Positions 1 to 9,370 of a stretch of 64,000 nucleotides of DNA are shown piece by piece. Numbering within the stretch: position 1 is the first letter of the stretch; every line of letters starts with the position of its first letter. Source of the stretch: Corynebacterium frankenforstense DSM 45800 (lineage in GTDB: Bacteria; Actinomycetota; Actinomycetes; Mycobacteriales; Mycobacteriaceae); assembly GCF_001941485.1 (NCBI RefSeq), contig NZ_CP009247.1, positions 682,001 to 746,000 on the forward strand. The letters run 5' to 3'. The position numbers and the translations under genes are program-made. Under the pieces are notes generated by a model. That model saw only the letters and a list, made by a program, of their open reading frames with translations, ran no database searches and was not told where the DNA came from.

Positions 1-460
1 GGGTCGGGGTCGCCGTGCTCGGGGTCGGCTCGGCGACGGTGCCGACGGGGCCGCTCTGCGGCGCGCGCGTCGGCTCCTCGACGTTGGTCGGGCGGTAGTA
101 GCGCGTCGGGACGGCGGCCTGGGCGCCCCGGTCCGGGGAGACCGCGTGCGGGGGCAGCAGCGGGTCGTTGGTCGGGGCGACGGGCTGGTGCTCGGCCTCG
201 GCGTGGGCGGTCTGGCCGCCCTCGGTGTCGGCGCCGGACTCGGCCTCGGTGGGCTCGTCCTCGTCGCGCACCTCTTCGCTGGCGGCGGTCAGGTGCCCGT
301 TGGTGGTGTCGTAGCCGGATTCGGCGGAGCTGTTGGAGAACGGCGTGTTGAACTGCCAGACGAGCAGGCCGACGGCCAAGGCGGCGACGATGCCCAGTCC
401 GATGAAGGTGATCACCTTCTTCGTCTCGCCTCTCACAGACGCACCACTTTCGCTTCCCAT
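1..460 (-). CDS. Single-pass membrane protein with Ala/Glu/Pro-rich extracytoplasmic region (3' end outside window)
   Basis: The gene starts at the ATG at 460 (minus strand), 5 nt after a GGAG ribosome site, and runs off the left edge; 153 codons are visible. A short charged N-terminus ending RGETKK is followed by one hydrophobic segment at about residues 16-35. After that the chain is low-complexity (Glu, Ala, Thr, Pro) with the repeated motif RYYRPTN-VEEPT near the edge. This looks like an anchored protein with a long disordered wall-spanning or extracellular part. No catalytic domain is visible and I do not recognise the family. It is divergent from the DUF4259 gene and faces the palindrome at 539-560. 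Confidence 0.7.
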   Translation of the reverse strand, partial: MGSESGASVRGETKKVITFIGLGIVAALAVGLLVWQFNTPFSNSSAESGYDTTNGHLTAASEEVRDEDEPTEAESGADTEGGQTAHAEAEHQPVAPTNDPLLPPHAVSPDRGAQAAVPTRYYRPTNVEEPTRAPQSGPVGTVAEPTPSTATPT

Positions 461-538
461 TGTCTCCAGGTATAACGGGCCTTGTACAGGGCCTCGAGCT
501 CCCCGGCGGCGGTGCGCCGCCGGACGCTCCGGGTTCTC

Positions 539-560
539 TTGTGACCGCCTAAGGTCACAA
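539..560. promoter_or_regulatory. Perfect inverted repeat between divergent genes, operator candidate
   Basis: TTGTGACC and GGTCACAA are perfect 8-bp arms separated by 6 bp, in the 196-bp gap between the minus-strand membrane gene (start 460) and DUF4259 (start 657). A possible -10 for the plus gene (TATGCT) lies at 610-615. The arms resemble GlxR/CRP half sites (TGTGA/TCACA), but the spacing is 10 bp between TGTGA and TCACA instead of 6, so another dimeric regulator is more likely. Confidence 0.5.
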
Positions 561-656
561 CGTGGTAACGAACATATCAGAAATCGCCGTCGGGGCAAGG
601 GGTAGACGCTATGCTTGCGCCTCCCCGGCGGGCATCGACCGGAGAGGTGGGGCCCC

Positions 657-1007
657 ATGGGTGCCTGGGACGTGAAGATTCTCGGAGACGACGTCAACGA
701 GGAGTTCCTCGATGAGCTGAACGACCTCGACGACGACGAGGTCGTGGAGGCCGTCCGGGACGCCTGCGTGCTCGCGGGGTCCGAGGAGGCCTCCGAGGAG
801 GAGATCATCAACGGCCGGGCCGCGGCCACGGTCGCCGCCATCTGGGCCGGCGCGCCGTTCTCGGCCGGGGCGATCGCCGACGAGCACCCCTTCATCCGCC
901 GCCTGATCGGCACCGACTCCGAGGAGCTCTCCGAGGCCGCCGGTGCGGTGCTCGAGGCCGCCGAGGTCGAGGAGGACCTCGAGGTCTACCTCGAGGCGCT
1001 CAGCTGA
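657..1007 (+). CDS. DUF4259 domain protein
   Basis: A 116-residue acidic cytoplasmic protein that begins MGAWDVKILGDD, the hallmark N-terminus of the DUF4259 family (MGxWDxxxxxND). A GGAGAGG ribosome site at 640-646 precedes the ATG at 657, and upstream in-frame codons lack such a site. The rest is helical and Glu/Asp-rich, with the family's central pattern of small helices. No catalytic residues are known to me for this family. It is followed by a GC-rich tandem repeat and then ahcY, and is probably transcribed on its own. Confidence 0.8.
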   Translation: MGAWDVKILGDDVNEEFLDELNDLDDDEVVEAVRDACVLAGSEEASEEEIINGRAAATVAAIWAGAPFSAGAIADEHPFIRRLIGTDSEELSEAAGAVLEAAEVEEDLEVYLEALS

Positions 1008-1021
1008 TCCGCTGACCCTCC

Positions 1022-1102
1022 GGCCGCGCGGCGCACCGACCGGCAGCGACGGCCGCGCGGCGCACCGACCGGCAGCGACGGCCGCGCGGCGCACCGACCG
1101 GC
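1022..1102. repeat. 29-bp tandem repeat, 2.8 copies
   Basis: The unit beginning GGCCGCGCGGCGCACCGACC is present at 1022-1050 and 1051-1079 (identical) and truncated at 1080-1102. It lies just after the DUF4259 stop and upstream of ahcY. Exact identity of the two full copies suggests recent slippage. No coding role is evident. A possible ahcY -10 (TATGGT) lies at 1189-1194. Confidence 0.85.
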
Positions 1103-1244
1103 CGCGCCGGCCGCCGATCCGCCACGGCGGCGGCGCGTCGACGGACGCCGCCGCACGCCGGGCACGGGCGGGCGACCGGGGGCGGGGTTATGGTTGGGGG
1201 AAGCCTGAACACCCCGAACGAATCCCGAGGAGTTGAACCGCCTG

Positions 1245-2684
<1,440 letters not shown>

Positions 2685-2706
2685 TCCCGCGGAGGAGACC
2701 GGGCAG

Positions 2707-3369
2707 ATGCTGATCGCAGTCGAGGGCCTCGACGGGGCCGGCAAGAACACGCTCGTGCGCGGGCTGGTCGAGGCCACCGGCGCGGACGTGCTCGCCTTCC
2801 CCCGCTACGGGGAGTCCGTGCACGCCCAGCTGGCCGCCGAGGCCCTGCACGGGCGGATGGGGGACCTGACCGACTCCGCCTACGCGATGGCCACGCTGTT
2901 CGCGCTGGACCGCCACGGCGCCCTCGACCGGCTCCGCGCGGCGTCGGGGCACCCCGCCGCCGGCACCGCCCCGACCGCGACCGCCGCCGGCACCGCCCCG
3001 GCCGCGACCGCCGCCGGCGGCGTGCTCATCTGCGACCGCTACGTCGCCTCCAACGCCGCCTACTCCTGGGCGCGCACCGGCGACGAGGCGGTGGTCGACT
3101 GGGTCGAGGACCTCGAGTTCTCCCGCCTCGGCCTGCCGCGGCCGGACCTGACCGTCCTGCTGGACACCGACCCGGCCACCGCCGCCGAGCGGGCCCGCGG
3201 CCGGGAGGCCGCCGACGCCTCGCGCACCCGGGACCGCTATGAGCGCGACTCCGGGTTGCAGGAGCGCACGTGGCAGGCCTACCTGCGCCTCGCCGATCGC
3301 CGGTGGGGCGGGCCCTGGCTGGTAACGTCGGATCCGGCGAAGATCCTCGCCGCCGCGGGCCTGGGCTGA
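2707..3369 (+). CDS. tmk: Thymidylate kinase (dTMP kinase)
   Basis: 220 residues. It phosphorylates dTMP to dTDP with ATP for DNA precursor synthesis. The P-loop GLDGAGKNT lies at residues 7-15 and the DRY nucleotide motif (ICDRYVASNAAYSWA) near residue 109; an Arg-rich lid follows. The GGAGGAGA ribosome site ends 9 nt before the ATG. Residues about 82-104, just before the DRY strand, are an Ala/Thr/Pro/Gly insertion encoded by a 27-bp tandem repeat. Other thymidylate kinases have a short loop there, so this insertion is likely a surface excursion. It lies between ahcY and mtrA, the usual actinobacterial order. Confidence 0.93.
   Translation: MLIAVEGLDGAGKNTLVRGLVEATGADVLAFPRYGESVHAQLAAEALHGRMGDLTDSAYAMATLFALDRHGALDRLRAASGHPAAGTAPTATAAGTAPAATAAGGVLICDRYVASNAAYSWARTGDEAVVDWVEDLEFSRLGLPRPDLTVLLDTDPATAAERARGREAADASRTRDRYERDSGLQERTWQAYLRLADRRWGGPWLVTSDPAKILAAAGLG
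2956..3018 (+). repeat. In-frame 27-bp tandem repeat inside tmk
   Basis: Units beginning GCCGCCGGCACCGCCCCG lie at 2956-2982 and 2983-3009, with a partial third to 3018. Each unit adds nine residues (AAGTAPxAT), so copy-number change keeps the tmk frame. The two full units differ at one base. Confidence 0.85.
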
Positions 3370-3481
3370 CCGAGCGCCCGGCGGCGCGGACCATCAGCGC
3401 AAACACAGACTTATCCGCGCGCCGCACCGGAGGGCCCGTCACGGCCCGCCGGCGGCCCCAGACAGCAGGGAGTGGCTCACC

Positions 3482-4162
3482 GTGCCGAAGATCCTCGTCG
3501 TCGATGACGACCCGGCCATCTCCGAGATGCTCACGCTCGTGCTCGAGGGCGAGGGTTTCGACCCCGTGGCCGTCATGGACGGCTCCGAGGCCGTGCCCGC
3601 CTTCGAGCGTGAGGACCCGGACCTGATCCTGCTCGACCTGATGCTCCCGGGCATCAACGGCATCGACATCTGCCGGGCGATCCGCGAGACCTCGACCGTG
3701 CCGATCGTCATGCTCACCGCGAAGACGGACACCGTCGACGTGGTCCTCGGGCTCGAGTCCGGCGCGGACGACTACATCACCAAGCCGTTCAAGCCGCAGG
3801 AGCTCGTCGCCCGCATCCGCGCGCGCCTGCGCCGCAGCGACGACCACCCCTCCGAGTCCATCGAGGTCGGCGACCTGGTCATCGACGTCCCGCGCCACAC
3901 CGTGCGCCGCGGCGAGCAGGAGATCAACCTGACCCCGCTCGAGTTCGACCTGCTCGTCGAGATGGCGCGGCGTCCCACCGAGGTCTTCTCGCGTGAGGAG
4001 CTGCTGGAGAAGGTCTGGGGCTACCGCCACGCCTCGGACACCCGCCTGGTCAACGTGCACGTCCAGCGGCTGCGCTCGAAGATCGAGAAGGACCCGGAGA
4101 ACCCGCAGATCGTGCTGACCGTGCGGGGCGTGGGCTACAAGACCGGCGGCGTGGGGGAGTAG
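3482..4162 (+). CDS. mtrA: Response regulator MtrA
   Basis: 226 residues, OmpR/PhoB class. The receiver domain (1-120) carries the acidic pocket VDDD, phospho-acceptor Asp52 (LLDLMLPG), Thr79 and the switch Lys101 (YITKPF). The winged-helix domain (130-222) has the recognition region NVHVQRLRSKIE and the GVGYKT wing. Translation starts at GTG 3482, 9 nt after AGGGAG. In corynebacteria MtrA controls osmoprotection and cell-wall genes; here it is followed after 6 bp by its kinase gene mtrB, so the two are co-expressed. Confidence 0.97.
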   Translation: MPKILVVDDDPAISEMLTLVLEGEGFDPVAVMDGSEAVPAFEREDPDLILLDLMLPGINGIDICRAIRETSTVPIVMLTAKTDTVDVVLGLESGADDYITKPFKPQELVARIRARLRRSDDHPSESIEVGDLVIDVPRHTVRRGEQEINLTPLEFDLLVEMARRPTEVFSREELLEKVWGYRHASDTRLVNVHVQRLRSKIEKDPENPQIVLTVRGVGYKTGGVGE

Positions 4163-4168
4163 CGCCTC

Positions 4169-6013
4169 TTGCGGGAGAAACTCGCCTCCCTGCGCGCCAC
4201 GGTCGCCGAGTCGTGGCGCACCTCGCTGCAGGTCCGCGTCATCGGCTCCATCGTGGTCGCCACGACCGTGGTGATGATCGTGCTCGGTCTGTCCATGGTC
4301 TCCGTGGTCACCCAGCAGCTGGTCGACGCGAAGATCGACACGGCCAACTCGGACATCGACCGCGCCCGCCTCGCCGTCGAGGAGCAGATCTCGGCCACCG
4401 GCGCGAGCAGCTCGGTGCAGTCGCGGCTGAACTCCGCGCGCGCCGCGCTGACCAACCGCGCCTCCCAGGACGAGCCGGCCGCCCTCTACGAACCGGTGCT
4501 GCTCGTGGCCAACCAGGACGGCACCGTGACGACCTCCCCGGAGGGCTACCGGATCCCGGAACGGCTGCGCTACTACGTCGACCAGAACCAGATCTCCTAC
4601 CAGTTCACCGAGGTCAACCGCTCCGACGGCTCGACCTACTCGGCCCTGGTCATCGGCACGCCCACCGACGCCGACATCCCGGGCCTGCAGGTCTACCTGG
4701 TGATGAGCATGGAGAACGACCAGGAGACGATGGCGCTGATGCGCGGGCTGATCTCCGCGGCCGCCGTGGTGCTCATCGTCCTGCTCGTCGGCATCGCCTG
4801 GCTGCTCGCCCAGCAGGTGATCACCCCGGTCCGCTCGGCCAGCCGCATCGCCGAGCGTCTGGCCGCCGGCCACCTGCGCGAGCGCATGTCGGTCGAGGGC
4901 GAGGACGAGATGGCCCGCCTGGCCATGAGCTTCAACTCCATGGCCGAGTCGCTGTCGAAGCAGATCCGCCAGCTCAAGGAGTACGGCGACCTGCAGCGCC
5001 AGTTCACCTCGGACGTCTCCCACGAGCTGCGCACCCCGTTGACCACCGTGCGCATGGCCGCGGACATGATCGCCATGCACAACGACGAGTTCAACCCGGC
5101 GACCAAGCGCGCCTCCGAGCTTTTGACCGGCGAGCTCGACCGCTTCGAGGACCTGCTCTCCGACCTGCTGGAGATCTCGCGCCACGACGCCGGCGTGGCC
5201 GACCTCAACGAGTCGCTCTTCGACATCCGCATGAGCGTCGACGAGGCCGTCCGCCAGGTCGAGCCCATCGCCGAGCAGGTCGGCACCGAGATCCGCCTGC
5301 TCGGCCCCGCCGAGCCGATCCGCGTCACGGGCGACTCGCGCCGCGTCGAGCGCATCCTGCGCAACCTGCTGGCCAACGCCGTGGACCACTCCGAGTCCCA
5401 GCCGGTCGAGGTCGACTGGGCCGCCAACGACGAGGCGCTCGCGGTCACCGTCACCGACCACGGTGTGGGCCTGAAGGAGGGCCAGGAGGAGCTGGTGTTC
5501 AACCGCTTCTGGCGCGCGGACCCCTCGCGCGTGCGCCACTCGGGCGGCACCGGCCTCGGCCTGGCCATCGCCCAGGAGGACGCCCACCTGCACGGCGGGC
5601 ACATCGACGCCGCCGGCACCGAGGGCGTGGGCTCCCAGTTCCGCCTCGTGCTGCCGCTGACCCCGCTGGCCGAGTACACCGAGGACCCGCTGCCGCTCAT
5701 CGCCCCCGGCTCCTGCGGGCGGCCCGCCGAAGAGATTGACGACGCCGCGTCGGGCACCGTCGCGGTCGCCGCGCCGTCGGGCGCGCAGGCGCCGGCGGCG
5801 CCCGCGCCGGAAACGCCGGATACGCCGGATATGCCGGAGGCTCCGGAAGCGCCGGCGCCCACCGCCGAGGAGCGCGCCGAGCGCACCGTGGACCCGGAGC
5901 GGGACACGCCCGCCTCCGCCGGGCGAGACGCCCAGCGGGGCGCCGCCGCCCCGGGCGAAACGGAACCGGAGACGCCGGCGGGCGGGGCGTCGGAAAGCAA
6001 CGAGGAGGACTGA
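4169..6013 (+). CDS. mtrB: Sensor histidine kinase MtrB
   Basis: 614 residues. TM1 is at about 24-46 and TM2 at about 192-215, with an extracytoplasmic sensor between them. HAMP follows (216-270), then HisKA with phospho-acceptor His285 (VSHELRTPL) and the HATPase domain with the N, G1 (DHGVGL) and G2 (GTGLGLAI) boxes, to about 505. The remaining ~105 residues are a disordered Ala/Pro/Glu tail much longer than the catalytic core needs. The start is the TTG at 4169, 10 nt after GGGGAG. The stop TGA is directly followed by the lpqB GTG, so MtrB and LpqB are translationally coupled. Two copies of the dispersed 12-bp motif (5734, 5987) fall in the tail. Confidence 0.95.
   Translation: MREKLASLRATVAESWRTSLQVRVIGSIVVATTVVMIVLGLSMVSVVTQQLVDAKIDTANSDIDRARLAVEEQISATGASSSVQSRLNSARAALTNRASQDEPAALYEPVLLVANQDGTVTTSPEGYRIPERLRYYVDQNQISYQFTEVNRSDGSTYSALVIGTPTDADIPGLQVYLVMSMENDQETMALMRGLISAAAVVLIVLLVGIAWLLAQQVITPVRSASRIAERLAAGHLRERMSVEGEDEMARLAMSFNSMAESLSKQIRQLKEYGDLQRQFTSDVSHELRTPLTTVRMAADMIAMHNDEFNPATKRASELLTGELDRFEDLLSDLLEISRHDAGVADLNESLFDIRMSVDEAVRQVEPIAEQVGTEIRLLGPAEPIRVTGDSRRVERILRNLLANAVDHSESQPVEVDWAANDEALAVTVTDHGVGLKEGQEELVFNRFWRADPSRVRHSGGTGLGLAIAQEDAHLHGGHIDAAGTEGVGSQFRLVLPLTPLAEYTEDPLPLIAPGSCGRPAEEIDDAASGTVAVAAPSGAQAPAAPAPETPDTPDMPEAPEAPAPTAEERAERTVDPERDTPASAGRDAQRGAAAPGETEPETPAGGASESNEED
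5971..5998 (+). repeat. Stem-loop plus dispersed motif copy in the mtrB tail
   Basis: GACGCC (5971-5976) and GGCGTC (5986-5991) form an inverted repeat whose right arm runs into the motif GCGTCGGAAAGC (5987-5998). It uses the GAA codon, although this genome strongly prefers GAG. Confidence 0.55.
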
Positions 6014-7741
6014 GTGCGAAACCGCCGAACCCGACTGCGCGCCGCTGTGGCCGTGGTGACCTGCGCGGGCATGCTCGCCTCGTGCAGCTCGCTGCCGCGC
6101 AACTCCGAGCCGAACGCGCTGCGCCCCTTCGCGCCCAACGAGCGCACCGAACCGGACCTGGGCCCCACCCCGGACCAGGAGCCGGACCTGCTGCTGCGCG
6201 AGTTCTACACCGCCGCCGCGCGCCCGACGCAGGACTACCAGGCCGCGCGCGGCTACCTGGCCGGCGGCATCTCCCAGCGCTGGACCCCGCAGGAGTCCAC
6301 GCTGGTGGTCGACCGCATCGACATCAACACCCAGGCCGGCGCCAACGCCGACGAGCGCACCTTCGACGTGCGCGGCACCGTCATCGGCCGGCTCGACTCC
6401 GACGGTGCCTACAGCCCGGACAACGGCACCTACGAGGCCAGCGTGACGCTGCGCCGCCAGGACGACGGCCAGTGGCGCATCACCGCGCTGCCCGACGGCG
6501 TGGTCTTCGAACGCACCGAGCTGCGCAACAACTACGAGCCGCACCGCATCTTCTTCTTCGACCCCGCCGGGCGCGTGCTCGTCGGCGACCGCCGTTGGGT
6601 CTACTCCGGCGAGCGCGCGCAGGACGCCGCGCTGATCAACCTGCTCGTGCAGGGCCCGGCCGCCGGCCTGGAGCCCGGCGTGCGCCACGACCTGCCCGAG
6701 GAGGCCAGCTTCCTCGGCACCGAGGACGGCGTCTACCGCTTCGCCGGCATGGGCTCGATGAGCCCGGAGCAGCGCATCGCCTTCGCCGCCCAGCTCGTCT
6801 GGACCCTGGCCGAGGCCGACATCCCCGGCCCGTACACCATCGAGGCCGACGGCGCCCCGCTGGCCGAGGGCTACCGCGAGCTGACCACCGACGACTTCGC
6901 CGCCTTCAACCCGGAGACCGGCTCTGCGGCCGTCGCCCCGCTCTACGCGCTCTCTGACGGCAACCTGCTGAAGGTCTCCGGCGCCGGCGCCGACCCCGTG
7001 CCCGGCGAGCTGGGCACGGCCGGGGACATCGCCTCGGCCGACGTCTCCGTCGACGACGTCGCGGCCGTGGTGCGCCGCCGCGGCAACATCAACGAGCTGT
7101 GGATGGGCGGCACCGAGAACGGGCTGACCCGCCAGCTGAGCGGCCAGACGCTGACCCGGCCGACCATCGAGCCCGAGGCCGCCGGCGCCTGGACGGTCGT
7201 CGACGGCCACGACGTGGTGCGCCTGGTGCGCTCCAACTCCACCGGCGCGGTCGCGCGCACCTCCGTCCGCATCGACGGCCTCGACGACACCGAGAGCGCC
7301 GACGAGGAGATCTCCGTGCTGCAGCTGTCGCGCACCGGCGTGCGTGTGGCCATGATCGTCGACGGCCACGTCTACCTCGGCGTCGTCGCGCAGCGCCCCA
7401 ACGGCGAGCGCAGCGTGGTCAACGTCACCGAGATCGCCGCGCAGCTCGACGGAACGGCCGTCTCGCTCGACTGGCAGGCCGACGGCTCGCTGGTGGTGGG
7501 CACCTCCTCGGCCGAGTCGCCGCTGTGGCGCGTCGAGCAGGACGGTTCCTCGCTGGTCTCGCTGCCCTCCGGCAACGTCACCGCGCCCGTGGTGGCCGTC
7601 GCCTCCGGGCAGAACACGCTCTACCTCACCGACGCCCTGGCCATCCGCCAGCTGCCCGCCAACGGCACCTCCGACAGCGCCTTCTGGCGCGAGGTGCCCG
7701 GCCTGCAGGGCGTGCGCTCCGCCCCGGTCGTCGCGCACTGA
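6014..7741 (+). CDS. lpqB: Lipoprotein LpqB, partner of MtrAB
   Basis: 575 residues. The signal peptide ends in the lipobox LASC, with Cys24 as the lipidation site, so the protein is anchored on the outer face of the membrane. It has a GerMN-type domain (about 200-320: LVQGPAAGLEPGVR, EADIPGPYTIEADG) followed by a beta-propeller-like C-terminal region. In mycobacteria LpqB binds the extracellular part of MtrB and tunes MtrA phosphorylation; the same role is inferred here from synteny. The GTG start immediately follows the mtrB stop. Two hairpins follow the gene (7750-7767 and 7774-7797). Confidence 0.93.
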   Translation: MRNRRTRLRAAVAVVTCAGMLASCSSLPRNSEPNALRPFAPNERTEPDLGPTPDQEPDLLLREFYTAAARPTQDYQAARGYLAGGISQRWTPQESTLVVDRIDINTQAGANADERTFDVRGTVIGRLDSDGAYSPDNGTYEASVTLRRQDDGQWRITALPDGVVFERTELRNNYEPHRIFFFDPAGRVLVGDRRWVYSGERAQDAALINLLVQGPAAGLEPGVRHDLPEEASFLGTEDGVYRFAGMGSMSPEQRIAFAAQLVWTLAEADIPGPYTIEADGAPLAEGYRELTTDDFAAFNPETGSAAVAPLYALSDGNLLKVSGAGADPVPGELGTAGDIASADVSVDDVAAVVRRRGNINELWMGGTENGLTRQLSGQTLTRPTIEPEAAGAWTVVDGHDVVRLVRSNSTGAVARTSVRIDGLDDTESADEEISVLQLSRTGVRVAMIVDGHVYLGVVAQRPNGERSVVNVTEIAAQLDGTAVSLDWQADGSLVVGTSSAESPLWRVEQDGSSLVSLPSGNVTAPVVAVASGQNTLYLTDALAIRQLPANGTSDSAFWREVPGLQGVRSAPVVAH

Positions 7742-7773
7742 CGCCCCGGCTGCGGTAGATTCCGCAGGCGAGG

Positions 7774-7797
7774 GGCGGCGGGCCCACGCCCGCCGCC
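7774..7797 (+). terminator. GC-rich hairpin after lpqB
   Basis: GGCGGCGGGC and GCCCGCCGCC form a perfect 10-bp stem with loop CCAC. A smaller hairpin (CTGCGG, 6-nt loop, CCGCAG) sits just upstream at 7750-7767. There is no U-tract, so this may be a weak terminator or a processing/stability structure in the lpqB-comF transcript. Confidence 0.5.
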
Positions 7798-7879
7798 GGG
7801 GGACTGCGCGGGCCGGCACCCGCCCGGGGCCGGTGGACCGGTGCCCGCCCGGGGCCGCCCACGGGGAGAGGGGGAGTGC

Positions 7880-8497
7880 TTGCTGCCGGAACTGGAGCTG
7901 CTGCTGCCGCGGCGCTGCGCCGGCTGCGGCGCGCCGGGCGAGGTGCTCTGCGCGCGCTGCCGCACCGAACTGGCCGCCCCGCCCCACCGGGTCTCGCCGC
8001 GGGTGGAACCCGGGGTGCCGGTGTGGGCGCTCGGGCCCTACTCGGAGACGCGCCGCTCGGTGATCCTGGCGATGAAGGAGCGCGGCGACCGCACCGTGCG
8101 CCGCTGGGTCGGTGCGGTGCTCGCCGCCGCGGTGGCGACCCTGACCGCCCGCGGCGAGGTCGGTGAGCACCCCGTGCTGGTGCCCGCGCCCACGGCCGCG
8201 CGCTCGGCCCGCCTGCGCGGCGGGGACCCGGTCGCCGACGCCTGCCGCGCCACGGGGCTGCCCACCGCCGCGGTGCTCGTCCACGCCCGCGGGGTGCGCG
8301 ACTCGGTGGGCCTGTCCCCGGCGGCGCGCCGGGCGAACCTCGCCGGGCGGGTGCGCCTGCGCGGGCCGGTCCCGGCAGGCGAGCTGGTGCTCGTCGACGA
8401 CGTGGTGACCACCGGGGCCACGCTCGCGGCGGCCTGCGCGAAGCTCACCGTCGCCGGGGCGCACGTGCGCGGTGCGCTCGCCTTCGCGGCGGCGTAG
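7880..8497 (+). CDS. ComF family phosphoribosyltransferase-like protein
   Basis: 205 residues. The N-terminal zinc finger has Cys13/Cys16 and Cys24/Cys27 (CAGCG, CARC). A type I phosphoribosyltransferase fold follows with the PRPP-binding motif LVLVDDVVTTGAT at about 170-183. ComF proteins act at the cytoplasmic side of DNA uptake in competent bacteria, but members are also common in non-competent actinobacteria, where their role is unknown. The TTG at 7880 is preferred because a GGGGAGAGGGGGAG run lies just before it and the product then starts at the conserved Leu-rich LPELELLLP. The next gene is hpf, as in mycobacteria. Confidence 0.85.
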   Translation: MLPELELLLPRRCAGCGAPGEVLCARCRTELAAPPHRVSPRVEPGVPVWALGPYSETRRSVILAMKERGDRTVRRWVGAVLAAAVATLTARGEVGEHPVLVPAPTAARSARLRGGDPVADACRATGLPTAAVLVHARGVRDSVGLSPAARRANLAGRVRLRGPVPAGELVLVDDVVTTGATLAAACAKLTVAGAHVRGALAFAAA

Positions 8498-8692
8498 GCG
8501 ACGCCGGGTGCACCGGGGTGGACCGGGGGCCACCCTCCGTAGGGGGTAGTCGGGCCCCGGGGATGTGTGAATGTGTCCGCATCGGTCCTGGACGGGGCCG
8601 TGGTGGGGGAGGGGGCCCGGACACTGTTGCGCGCGTCAAAGGTAGCATGGGAGGTGACCTACAGTCCCGCCTATTCTGAGGGAGGAAAGCAG

Positions 8693-9370
8693 ATGTCGAA
8701 CTCTGCTGACAGCGCCGAGAACACCACCGAGGCTCTCGGCCCCGACGCCCAGGTGACCATCACCGGGCGCAACGTAGAGGTGCCCGAGCACTTCGCGGAA
8801 CGGGTCAACTCCAAGCTCGCCAAGATCGAGCGTCTCGATCCCACCCTGACTTTCTTCCACGTTGAGCTGCAGTACGAGCCCAACCCGCGGCGGGAAGCCG
8901 AGTGCGATCGCATCCAGATCACGGCGACCGGTAAGGGCCACATCGCCCGCGCCGAGGCCAAGGAGGACAGCTTCTACGCGGCCCTGGAGACCGCCCTGGC
9001 GAAGATGGAGCGCTCCCTGCGCAAGGTCAAGGCGCGTCGCTCCATCGCCCAGTCGGGCCACCGCGCCCCGAAGGGCACCGGTCAGATCGCGGCCGACCTC
9101 GTCGCCGAGGCGAACAAGGCCAAGCAGCAGCAGGGCAAGTACGACGTCGACCCGTACGCCGACGAGGTCGAGGAGATCCTGCCCGGCCGCGTGGTGCGCA
9201 CCAAGGAGCACCCGGCCAACCCGATGACCGTCGACGACGCGCTCAGTGAGATGGAGCTCGTCGGCCACGACTTCTTCCTCTTCGTCAACTCCGAGGACAA
9301 CCGGCCGTCCGTGGTGTACCGCCGCCACGCCTTCGACTACGGCCTGATCACCCTCACCGAGGAGGAGTGA
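8693..9370 (+). CDS. hpf: Long-form ribosome hibernation-promoting factor
   Basis: 225 residues. The N-terminal S30AE/YfiA domain (about 18-120, GRNVEVPEHFAERVNSKLAKIERL) binds the 30S subunit at the tRNA and mRNA sites. The C-terminal domain (about 165-225, MTVDDALSEMELVGHDFFLF...VVYRRHAFDYGLI) is the dimerisation module of long HPFs that forms 100S ribosomes. The ATG at 8693 follows GGGAGGAAA by 7 nt; earlier in-frame codons have no ribosome site and would add a non-conserved extension. It is induced in stationary phase or stress in relatives; no clear promoter could be assigned in the 195-bp upstream gap. Confidence 0.93.
   Translation: MSNSADSAENTTEALGPDAQVTITGRNVEVPEHFAERVNSKLAKIERLDPTLTFFHVELQYEPNPRREAECDRIQITATGKGHIARAEAKEDSFYAALETALAKMERSLRKVKARRSIAQSGHRAPKGTGQIAADLVAEANKAKQQQGKYDVDPYADEVEEILPGRVVRTKEHPANPMTVDDALSEMELVGHDFFLFVNSEDNRPSVVYRRHAFDYGLITLTEEE

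Noticed and set aside
539-560. GlxR (cAMP receptor) site
   Set aside because: TGTGA and TCACA are 10 bp apart; the GlxR consensus needs 6.
1022-1102. CRISPR array
   Set aside because: The 29-bp units are directly adjacent without spacers, there are fewer than three, and no cas genes are present.
1103-1244. S-adenosylhomocysteine riboswitch ahead of ahcY
   Set aside because: I could not recognise the conserved SAH-aptamer core or pairing in the short leader.
3026-8533. Very long open frame on the minus strand opposite mtrA-mtrB-lpqB, and a similar one at 8636-13240
   Set aside because: High G+C removes stop codons from antisense frames. The predicted proteins are Arg/Gly/His-rich without domains, and the opposite strand encodes well-known genes.
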